A DNA stretch of 64,000 bases from CAYRFQ01 sp964423615 (GTDB lineage: Bacteria; Planctomycetota; Planctomycetia; Gemmatales; Gemmataceae): assembly GCA_964423615.1 (NCBI GenBank), contig CAYRFQ010000001.1:62001-126000 (forward strand). The letters run 5' to 3'. The notes under the pieces are model-generated. The model did no database searches. It saw only the letters and a program-made list of their open reading frames with translations, and was not told the DNA's origin. Position 1 is the first letter of the stretch. Each line of letters opens with the position of its first letter. Positions 9,493-16,360 of this stretch are shown one piece after another. The position numbers were made by a program, and so were the translations under genes.

Positions 9493-9861
9493 GACGGATA
9501 ATGGAACCTGAGTGGATATGAGAAGGATCAAAATTGGCGAAAAATTCGAGTTCTGTAAGACGCTAATGGAGAAAACTGGTTGAGGAACATCGACGTATCA
9601 GGGATACGGAATGTGCCTTTGCCCTATCAAGGTGAAGATGACACGCGGCTTGTGTTTGCAACTGAAAGGCTCTTCCGTTTCTGGGTGCCAAACTCGGTAA
9701 AAATGGGCTGGTTCACGACTTTGAGACAGCCGCTTGTCTTCAGAAAGCCCGAAAAATTCGCAGCTTGCGACGTCTGACTCGAAATTCTTGGCACCCAGAA
9801 ACGGAAGAGCCAAATGAAATCGTGTAGGTCTCAACAGTCCCTTCGTTGGAGAATCTAGTTC
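9493..9861. other. Divergent intergenic region holding an inverted-repeat element
   Basis: This gap separates the divergent carrier and M14 genes, so it must hold both promoters. Its main content is the inverted-repeat element at 9668-9811. I could not identify convincing -35/-10 pairs by eye. Confidence 0.6.
9668..9811. repeat. 144-bp element bounded by perfect 24-bp inverted repeats
   Basis: The left arm 9668-9691 begins GGCTCTTCCG and the right arm 9788-9811 ends CGGAAGAGCC; the two are exact reverse complements over all 24 bases. The 96-base middle contains smaller complementary pieces (GGCTG near 9705 with CAGCC about 20 bases later). No clear target-site duplication flanks the arms. 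It could be a MITE-like remnant, a structured small RNA or a long-stem regulatory hairpin. Confidence 0.75.
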
Positions 9862-10824
9862 ATGTCGGATCGAACCCTGAGCGAATATCTTGATGTTGGT
9901 ACGATCCTTCCTGGAACGATTCGAAGACGTTGGCTCTCGATTGCGTCGAACTACCTCACTCAGCCCATCTCTATTCCGATCCTTGCCGCTCGAGGATTGG
10001 AAGATGGGCCCATATTGGGCCTGACCGCCGCCCTGCACGGCAACGAGTTGAATGGTATCCCTGTGATTCAGCAAATCTTTCAGGACCTTGACGCGACTCA
10101 TCTGAAGGGGACGTTGATTGGTGTTCCAGTTCTCAACATTCCCGCTTTCGAGCAACAACGACGGTTCTTCCCTGATGACTCCGACTTGAATCGCATAATG
10201 CCGGGTAAGGATGCGGGTAATCAGTCCGAAGTATACTGTGCTCGATTGCTCGAACGCCTCCTTGTCCAATTGGACTATCTCCTCGATTTCCATACAGCCA
10301 GTTTCGGACGCATCAACAGTCACTATGTACGAGCAGACTTGAGTAACTTGGAAATTGCAACGTTGGCAAGATTACAAAACTCCAGGATCATCGTCAACAA
10401 CAAAGGGGGTGAGGGTACACTTCGGTCGGTGGTCTCGGACCATTCGGTCATTGCGTTGACCGTCGAGTTGTGTGATCCTCACGTGTATCAAATGGATGTT
10501 ATCCAGAAAGGTCAAGTGGGAGTCCAGAATACGCTTGTTCATTTGGGGATGTTGCCCGGAACAATTGTTCTTCCTGAGCATTCAGCAGTCGAATGTGATC
10601 ATTCGTATTGGATACATACTGACCAAGGTGGATTGCTCGAAGTATATCCCGATCTCGGTGACTTGCTTGCCAAGGGTACGTTGATGGCAACGCTTCGCAA
10701 TGTCTTCGGTGATATTATTCGTGAGTATTACGCGCCCGACGATGGGATCGTTGTTGGTAAAAGTAGTAATCCTGTGAACCGTACAGGAGGCCGAATTCTA
10801 CATTTGGGCCTGCCCAGGCGTTAA
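9862..10824 (+). CDS. Succinylglutamate desuccinylase/aspartoacylase family (M14) hydrolase
   Basis: A 320-residue zinc enzyme of the AstE/AspA branch of M14 metallocarboxypeptidases, which cleave acyl groups from amino acids or related amides. The metal site is complete: H59 and E62 in 'ALHGNELNG', H144 in 'LDFHTASFGR', and a catalytic Glu at E202 in 'ALTVELCDP'. 'DLNRIMPG' (109-116) is the substrate-binding motif of the family. A beta-barrel C-terminal domain ends with 'GGRILHLGLP'. The true substrate cannot be read from the sequence. Homologues are often found next to ATP-grasp ligases; here an ATP-grasp protein lies tail to tail only 9 bases away. Confidence 0.88.
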   Translation: MSDRTLSEYLDVGTILPGTIRRRWLSIASNYLTQPISIPILAARGLEDGPILGLTAALHGNELNGIPVIQQIFQDLDATHLKGTLIGVPVLNIPAFEQQRRFFPDDSDLNRIMPGKDAGNQSEVYCARLLERLLVQLDYLLDFHTASFGRINSHYVRADLSNLEIATLARLQNSRIIVNNKGGEGTLRSVVSDHSVIALTVELCDPHVYQMDVIQKGQVGVQNTLVHLGMLPGTIVLPEHSAVECDHSYWIHTDQGGLLEVYPDLGDLLAKGTLMATLRNVFGDIIREYYAPDDGIVVGKSSNPVNRTGGRILHLGLPRR

Positions 10825-10833
10825 GGAATACTA

Positions 10834-12258
10834 TCATGAGACGAGTGATGCAGCAGGGAGTCCGAGCTTGAGAGGTTCATCCTCTACTTGGTCGAGTACG
10901 TAACGTACAACTTGTGTACAAAAATGAGATAGTTCCGCGAGTTCCTCTATCCTGAGGCCCAGAACTTCCAACGTCTCCGCGGAAGAAAGTGGCAACATGT
11001 GTTCAGCGCCAGCGGATTCGGTGGCGACTGCGGAAGCGGTGATATTATTAATCAAACTCAAGTGAGATGGTTGGTTGGGGTTGTAGACCTGGCTAGAAAT
11101 TTTGACAATCGACGGGAATGCCTTCAAGTTCAATCCGTCGCGATAAACGACCACGCGGAGTTCATAACGGTGTCCCTTGGCGGGATGATCATTGTGTTCG
11201 ATCACAGCGGTTTCGAGAAATTCACAAACGGTATAGGGTAATGCTCCGCCTTGGAGTCCGTAATACCGCTCCGTTAGGAGCAGTGAGCCGTCGATCCGGG
11301 CGATGACTTGTTCCGCAGATTCTTGAGGATCGAGGAAGAACTCGATTCCATGACCGAGGCCAGTTCCTTGGGGCTTGATCAAGACGCGGTGTTCCTTTTT
11401 GCGCCAGGTAAGTACTTTCTCGATTAGATCTTCCCGGGTCGGAGCCAACTCGAATAGAACTTGTTGTGAAACGGGAGTGGGATTTTTTTGGAGGTATTCG
11501 TTGATGAGCTTGTAGGCGGTAGCTTTATCCGCTCCTGGTAAGAAGCAGCGGTTCATGGTCTGGAAGCGTTGTAAATCGACGTCGGGGAATTGATGGACGA
11601 CGTTTAAACAGAACCGGTCGTTGACACCTGCGTCGATCGTTCGTCCGAACAACTGGAGTAGCCCTTCGTCGGTCAGTTGTAGCCAACGTAAAAATTCTTT
11701 CATGTAACCGAGTACGATGGTCGGATTGTCGTTTCGGATTTCCCAAGGTGCGTCTCGCAATTGAGCAACGGTGTTGATGTTGGCTCGGTGTCCTTTGTGT
11801 TGAAAACCTCGACGAAATGCCTCGGCGTAGAGAATCTTTTCGTAGATCATTTTATTTCGGCGTGGCATTTGTTCGGATTCCAAACCCGAACTGGCGATGA
11901 TGATCACGGGATTTTCCTTTGGCATTGCCACGGCCATGTTGAACATTCCATCGAGCACACAACCAACCGCTTCCTCACTGATGTTTGTTAACCCACCAAT
12001 CCCCGAGCCATTCAGTTCAATAATATGGAATCGTTTCCGGTCTTGGTGGTGGGTCACTAACACGTCGATTGGAGCGACACAGAATAGCTGTTGTTGTGAT
12101 TCGTTCCTCAGTGGAGTTGTACTTCGCTCTTGGACGAAACGTACAATTTCGCTGTTTTGCGCTTCTCGGACGGCGGAACGATCCTCGAGTCGATGGCCGA
12201 GGATACTCGAAACTCCGATTAACGTGTCGATCGAAATGTGAAACGGATTCGCAAGCAT
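10834..12258 (-). CDS. ATP-grasp domain protein with an unknown N-terminal domain
   Basis: A 474-residue protein. The C-terminal part (about 265-425) reads as an ATP-grasp fold of the YheC/YheD type: nucleotide lysine K295 in 'RVLIKPQGTGLGHGI', hinge acidic residues near 346-350 ('CEFLE'), 'YELRVVVYRDG' at 365-375, and the metal-binding asparagines in 'LSLINNITAS' (401-409). The first 260 residues are not familiar to me; they contain 'FHIIELNGSGIGGLTNIS' (77-94), whose E-x-N resembles the magnesium site of ATP-grasp enzymes and may belong to a pre-ATP-grasp or permuted portion. The product of such enzymes is an amide or peptide-like bond made with ATP. The gene ends 9 bases from the M14 gene on the other strand, a pairing that suggests opposed ligase and hydrolase activities (inference). 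Confidence 0.65.
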   Translation of the reverse strand: MLANPFHISIDTLIGVSSILGHRLEDRSAVREAQNSEIVRFVQERSTTPLRNESQQQLFCVAPIDVLVTHHQDRKRFHIIELNGSGIGGLTNISEEAVGCVLDGMFNMAVAMPKENPVIIIASSGLESEQMPRRNKMIYEKILYAEAFRRGFQHKGHRANINTVAQLRDAPWEIRNDNPTIVLGYMKEFLRWLQLTDEGLLQLFGRTIDAGVNDRFCLNVVHQFPDVDLQRFQTMNRCFLPGADKATAYKLINEYLQKNPTPVSQQVLFELAPTREDLIEKVLTWRKKEHRVLIKPQGTGLGHGIEFFLDPQESAEQVIARIDGSLLLTERYYGLQGGALPYTVCEFLETAVIEHNDHPAKGHRYELRVVVYRDGLNLKAFPSIVKISSQVYNPNQPSHLSLINNITASAVATESAGAEHMLPLSSAETLEVLGLRIEELAELSHFCTQVVRYVLDQVEDEPLKLGLPAASLVS

Positions 12259-12562
12259 AGAAGTTCCTTCCTACTCCAAAGAAATCGTCGCAACGACGAG
12301 AGGGCGTAGAGCCGACAATTGGAAACCATCCGCGGAAAATGTGTGTACTGCAATCAAATAGTAACATTATTGAATTTACGGCCGATAGAAGTTTCAGTCA
12401 CCTGGGAAATAGGGCAGTTGTTACAGTCCGTCCGGATTGTTCAGCAGGTTGGGAGCCGGAATTAAGGGTACAGAGCCGATCCTGGAGATTATTGGTGTGC
12501 CGTCGCCCTGGCTTTACGATCGTGCGGTAACGCCCTGCTCCAAAACCCAATCGGCAGAGACA
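12259..12562. other. Intergenic stretch, nothing recognised
   Basis: Lies upstream of the ATP-grasp gene and downstream of the MtfA-like gene, both on the minus strand. It presumably carries the ATP-grasp promoter; I see no gene, hairpin or repeat that I can support. Confidence 0.4.
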
Positions 12563-13330
12563 TCACCAGTAAAACCTTGATGCCGGATCTTGGTGATAGT
12601 AGTCGGACAACAACGCATAGAGTTCTGGATGACCGCGGCGCATCTCACCAGGACGTTCGAAGAAGCATTCGGTCGTAACGGCGAAGAATTCAGCCGCATT
12701 CGTAGCCCCATAATAATCGAGGACTGTGTATCCGCCCGTTTGGGCGTCGTGTACCAGTTGCTCATATTCAGCGGTCATGACTTCGCGCCACCTACCATAC
12801 ATGTCGTTCGTCTCCAAAGGCGGCGTGCCATTGATCGTGCCGTCGGCAAAGTCAAGTTGATGGGCGAATTCGTGGAGAACGACATTGCGACCGTCGCGGT
12901 AGTCGGTCCCGCCGATGCGTACCTCTTCCCATGACAAAATGACAGGGCCACGATACCACGCTTCACCGAGGTTCTCTGTTCCGGTGTGGAATAACCCATC
13001 TTGGCCTATTCCACCCTGGCTCCGATAACTGTCCGGGTAAACCAAAACAGAGAGTACGCTCGGAAAGTAATCGTGTTTCAAGCCAAGGAGCAATAGACTT
13101 GCCTGCGCTGCAATCGTAACCTTGATTTCGTCCGTCATTTCCAAACCACCACACCCCTCCCAGTCCTTTTCGGCGACGAGGATGCGTAGATCATTACGCA
13201 TTTTCGTTTGTTCCTTATCATTCAAGTGGGCATAAGCCGGAACGTTTGGCTCGATGTAGTCAAGCCACGCTTCCGGGAACGGCTCCGCCAGGAGTTTTTT
13301 CCGGCGCCGACGCTTGAACCAGGAAAATAT
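12563..13330 (-). CDS. mtfA: MtfA-like zinc peptidase (M90 family)
   Basis: A 255-residue member of the M90/MtfA family. In E. coli MtfA is a zinc aminopeptidase that also binds the Mlc repressor of the glucose PTS; the family is broad and only the peptidase part carries over. The gluzincin signature H-E-F-A-H is at 154-158 with the downstream metal-ligand glutamate in 'NAAEFFAVTTECFFERP' (about 212-228). The start at ATG 13330 follows GAGAG and gives the basic N-terminus 'MIFSWFKRRRRKKLL'. An upstream in-frame ATG (13375) would overlap the end of prmC. It is the gene after prmC on the same strand, with 19 bases between them, so cotranscription is likely. Confidence 0.85.
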   Translation of the reverse strand: MFSWFKRRRRKKLLAEPFPEAWLDYIEPNVPAYAHLNDKEQTKMRNDLRILVAEKDWEGCGGLEMTDEIKVTIAAQASLLLLGLKHDYFPSVLSVLVYPDSYRSQGGIGQDGLFHTGTENLGEAWYRGPVILSWEEVRIGGTDYRDGRNVVLHEFAHQLDFADGTINGTPPLETNDMYGRWREVMTAEYEQLVHDAQTGGYTVLDYYGATNAAEFFAVTTECFFERPGEMRRGHPELYALLSDYYHQDPASRFYW

Positions 13331-13349
13331 CATAGCTGGGAAATCTCTC

Positions 13350-14264
13350 TCAAAACGGTTCTGTGCCCGATTCATGAACTGGTCTTCGATAAGTCGCTTT
13401 CAAGACACGCGGTAAGCCACCATGATCAAAAATCGTTGGGGCGAGTTCGTAAAACGATAAGGCTCGGATTCGTTCACGTGCTGGCTTTTCTTGCGGAGAA
13501 CCAATCTCAAGTAACAAGTATCCGGTCTGGCCAAAAAAGTTCGGGGCCTGAGCAATCAATCGGTCGAAAATCGCAAATCCATCGTTGCCGCCATCGAGCG
13601 CAAGGCGTGGTTCATAATCACGCACATTGACTTCGAGATTCTCGACGTCTTCGGTTGGGATATACGGGGGATTGCTCATGATGATGTCGTAGGATTCACC
13701 GGGTGGGATGGGCTCGAATAAGTTTCCGTGGAGAAATGTGATTCGGTCGACGACGTTATGTCGCTCGGCGTTCCGTTTCGCGACCTCCAAGGCTGCCTCG
13801 CTCAGATCGACCGCCGTGACATGGGCTTGGGGTATCTGGTGAGCGGCGGCGATGGCCAGGCAACCGGAACCGGTCCCGATGTCGAGTATTTGTGGGTACT
13901 CGCGGAGTGTTGCCACCTCACGGCATTGGTCCACAAGTGTCTCGCTGTCGGGTCGCGGAATGAGAACGGCAGGCGTCACCTCTAATTCGAGGGAATAGAA
14001 TTCACGTTTTCCAATGATGTAAAAAACTGGGCACCCTTCGATTCTGCGTTGCACTAGCTCTCGAAACTCTTGTCGAATGTCGGGGGTCGCCAGCTCAAAA
14101 AATCGGGATCCATAGAGGGCGATTTTCTCACATCCAAGAACATGGGCCAGTAGAAGTTGGGCATCGCGCGTTGGCGACTCAAAGCCTCGTTCTCTGAGGT
14201 GTTTGGTCGTCCATTCGAGCATCTGGCCGATCGTCCAGTCCTGGCCTTTTTTGGGAAGCTCCAT
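13350..14264 (-). CDS. prmC: Peptide chain release factor N5-glutamine methyltransferase
   Basis: PrmC (HemK) methylates the glutamine of the GGQ motif of release factors RF1 and RF2, with S-adenosylmethionine. The 304-residue protein has the N-terminal helical domain ('ESPTRDAQLLLAHVLG'), the SAM-binding 'ILDIGTGSGCLAIAAA' and the substrate motif N-P-P-Y in 'IIMSNPPYIPTEDV'. 'IPRPDSETLV' before the SAM loop is also typical. ATG 14264 was chosen because GGAAGG precedes it by about seven bases; a longer frame to 14318 would overlap the upstream kynureninase-like gene, whose stop is at 14294. The three genes 15487-12563 follow head to tail. Confidence 0.93.
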   Translation of the reverse strand: MELPKKGQDWTIGQMLEWTTKHLRERGFESPTRDAQLLLAHVLGCEKIALYGSRFFELATPDIRQEFRELVQRRIEGCPVFYIIGKREFYSLELEVTPAVLIPRPDSETLVDQCREVATLREYPQILDIGTGSGCLAIAAAHQIPQAHVTAVDLSEAALEVAKRNAERHNVVDRITFLHGNLFEPIPPGESYDIIMSNPPYIPTEDVENLEVNVRDYEPRLALDGGNDGFAIFDRLIAQAPNFFGQTGYLLLEIGSPQEKPARERIRALSFYELAPTIFDHGGLPRVLKATYRRPVHESGTEPF

Positions 14265-14293
14265 AATAGCCCTTCCAAGTCCCCACAGAGTGG

Positions 14294-15487
14294 TTATGTT
14301 TGCACACGTTCGCGGCATATAGTTCCGAGTTCGTCGAACGCATCGTGCAATTGACTGTCCGACAAATACGGTGCTGGACCGAGACGAAGGTTCTCACCAC
14401 GGTAATCGGTCATGACGCCTGCTTGTTTGAGTCTCGCACAAATGTCCCCGGCGTGAGCCGACTGCAAGACCAGAAACCCACCGATTTGCGAGAGGTCAAC
14501 GTTTCGATCGCGGCGAATGAAGGTCTCAGGCAGATCAAGGCTATCGAATCGTTCGGCGAGAACTCCGACTTGATGTTGGCTTACTTCGCGGAGTACTTCC
14601 GGCGTGAGGCCTTTCTCTTCAAAGAATCGAAAAACGGCAGCGCCTCGGTAGTTGCTAGTTGGATCGTAGGTCGCTCCGGCGAAACGACTGCCTCCGGCTC
14701 CATAGAGAACTTTCTTCGGTTCGTGTTTGTTTGCCAACGCATCGAATTCGGTGAACCAGCCCGTTGTGATGGGCCGGGATTCACAATCTGGTGGAATCCG
14801 GAGTGCGCAATTGCCTTCGCCGAGTTGCAGATATTTGTAACCCCCACCGAGCAGAAATGCTCTCTCCAGACCTCGAATCGAGAACGGGAGCACGCCAAGG
14901 TGGTGGTAGGTATCGATGACGAGTTCGGCTCCGTGGTGCTGGCACGATCGAGCGACCTCGGTTATTCCAGGAACGATCTGAGCAGTTTGGAAGAGGACCG
15001 ATGAGACATACACTAACGCGGTGCGATCATCGACGACTTCGCTGATCCGCGGTGCCAGTTGGTCCACCGGATTGGCAGGAACCTTGACGACTTCGAGGCC
15101 TGCTTCGGCGAGTCGGTCGAATAACCTCCGCGCGGTGTGGAACTCTCCATCGGTCGATATGATTTTCGGTCGAGTCTGCCAGGACAACGCCGAAAGCAAT
15201 CGTACCAACAACTCGTGGGTGTTTTGCCCGAGGGCGATGTCGCCTTCGGGATCGTCCAGCCACCTGGCGTATCCGCGACGGACATCGTCGGCCCTGGCAA
15301 ACGCCGCTGACCATTTGTTGTCGACCAACTCGGCGGCATCTAGCCAGGCCTGTTGTTGCGCTTCGAAACAGCAATCCGGCCAAGCCTGGTGGGAATGGCC
15401 TGTCAACAACAGTCTCTCGGCTACACGAAACCGAGAGTAATCGGCGGCCAATGAATTCGGGGTGGTGTATAAAGTGTGTGGATTCAC
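14294..15487 (-). CDS. Kynureninase-like class V aminotransferase-fold enzyme
   Basis: A PLP enzyme of fold type I, class V. The probable Schiff-base lysine is in 'LLGGGYKYLQLGEGNCALRI' and the cofactor-binding aspartate in 'AELVIDTYHHLGVLPF'. The layout and the N-terminal 'LLTGHSHQAWPD' resemble kynureninases, which split kynurenine into anthranilate and alanine, but the canonical 'DxAHAxGN' is here 'DTYHHLGV', so substrate is uncertain. I place the start at GTG 15487 because GGGAGA stands six bases before it; a TTG at 15532 would add 15 residues. A tryptophan 2,3-dioxygenase gene 41 kb away supports a kynurenine role without proving it. Confidence 0.65.
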   Translation of the reverse strand: MNPHTLYTTPNSLAADYSRFRVAERLLLTGHSHQAWPDCCFEAQQQAWLDAAELVDNKWSAAFARADDVRRGYARWLDDPEGDIALGQNTHELLVRLLSALSWQTRPKIISTDGEFHTARRLFDRLAEAGLEVVKVPANPVDQLAPRISEVVDDRTALVYVSSVLFQTAQIVPGITEVARSCQHHGAELVIDTYHHLGVLPFSIRGLERAFLLGGGYKYLQLGEGNCALRIPPDCESRPITTGWFTEFDALANKHEPKKVLYGAGGSRFAGATYDPTSNYRGAAVFRFFEEKGLTPEVLREVSQHQVGVLAERFDSLDLPETFIRRDRNVDLSQIGGFLVLQSAHAGDICARLKQAGVMTDYRGENLRLGPAPYLSDSQLHDAFDELGTICRERVQT

Positions 15488-15642
15488 GAGTTCTCCCAAG
15501 ATCTTGCCGGGTAGGTTCTGGGTAGGAACCAAATCGTATTTTCCTCAACCTCGTCGTATAATACGGGGGCTTTGGCGGAAACGAGACTGTTTTCCTAATG
15601 TGGACAGACGATTGGCCGTTTTCTCCTTGAAAATCTTGAATG

Positions 15643-15659
15643 AGCCCTTACCAAGGGCT
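15643..15659. promoter_or_regulatory. Hairpin in the leader of the sigma factor gene
   Basis: AGCCCTT-ACC-AAGGGCT, a perfect 7-bp stem with a 3-base loop, ends 38 bases before the sigma factor ATG. It has no T-run. It may be an operator or an RNA hairpin in the leader; no regulator is known. Confidence 0.35.
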
Positions 15660-15697
15660 TGGTACAACCATTTGTAACACTTCTTTCCGATTTGCCA

Positions 15698-16285
15698 ATG
15701 CGCGATGCCTCCGTTACATCTTTGAGTCTCCTTGGGCGAGCCCAGGCCAACGAACCCGATGCGTGGGACAAACTGGTCGAGTTGTACGGTCCGTTGGTTT
15801 ACCATTGGTGCTTGCGTGCGAATCTCTCGAGAGAAGATGTCGGAGATGTTTTTCAGGATGTCTTCCAAGCAGTCGCGAAGCATCTCACGAAGTTTCGCAA
15901 GGACAGTCCAAGTGACACGTTTCGTGGTTGGCTCCGAACGATCACTCGGAACAAGATCAATGACCACTTTCGTCGGAACGCCGGGAATCCAACGGCCCTC
16001 GGAGGGAGTCAAGCTCAACGATTTCTCGAAGGCGTTGCTGACCCCTTTGGGGCCGACGAGTCGTCCGAAAACGACATCCTGCGTGGTCAACTTTGTCGAA
16101 CGTTGGATTGGATTCGTGGAGAATTCGAAGAACGCACCTGGCGAGCTTTTTGGATGCTCCAGATAGAAGGCATGCCGAGCGATGAAGTGGCCGAGGAACT
16201 CGAGATGACTCCGGCAGCAGCGCGAAAGGCCAAGTACCGAGTCTTACAACGGCTACGCGAGGAACTGGCCGACCTGATGTTTTGA
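15698..16285 (+). CDS. ECF-type RNA polymerase sigma factor
   Basis: A 195-residue sigma-70 family protein of the extracytoplasmic function type. Region 2 reads 'WDKLVELYGPLVYHWCLRANLSREDVGDVFQDVFQAV', with the DVxQDVF core that contacts core polymerase and the -10 element; a region 4 helix-turn-helix follows as 'MLQIEGMPSDEVAEELEMTPAAARKAKYRVLQRLREEL'. The ATG at 15698 fits the family; a TTG at 15659 would add 13 residues. The next gene, 75 bases downstream on the same strand, is a membrane kinase with an HC2-like zinc motif at its N-terminus, which is the known planctomycete arrangement for sigma factors controlled by a kinase. That kinase is therefore the probable partner. Confidence 0.92.
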   Translation: MRDASVTSLSLLGRAQANEPDAWDKLVELYGPLVYHWCLRANLSREDVGDVFQDVFQAVAKHLTKFRKDSPSDTFRGWLRTITRNKINDHFRRNAGNPTALGGSQAQRFLEGVADPFGADESSENDILRGQLCRTLDWIRGEFEERTWRAFWMLQIEGMPSDEVAEELEMTPAAARKAKYRVLQRLREELADLMF

Positions 16286-16360
16286 CCTTCTTGTGTGGGA
16301 CGCGCGACCGTTCTAGATAAAGGGAAGCCGATTCGAAGTTTCAGGCGGGGAATCCGAACC

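Noticed and set aside
9598..10323. 241-codon minus-strand frame over the inverted-repeat element and the M14 gene
   Set aside because: It is the antisense of a clear metal-site enzyme and its product looks random; the repeat arms would be coding twice.
15643..15659. Hairpin read as a terminator of the kynureninase-like gene
   Set aside because: That gene is transcribed away from the hairpin, so it cannot be its terminator; kept only as a leader element of the sigma factor gene.
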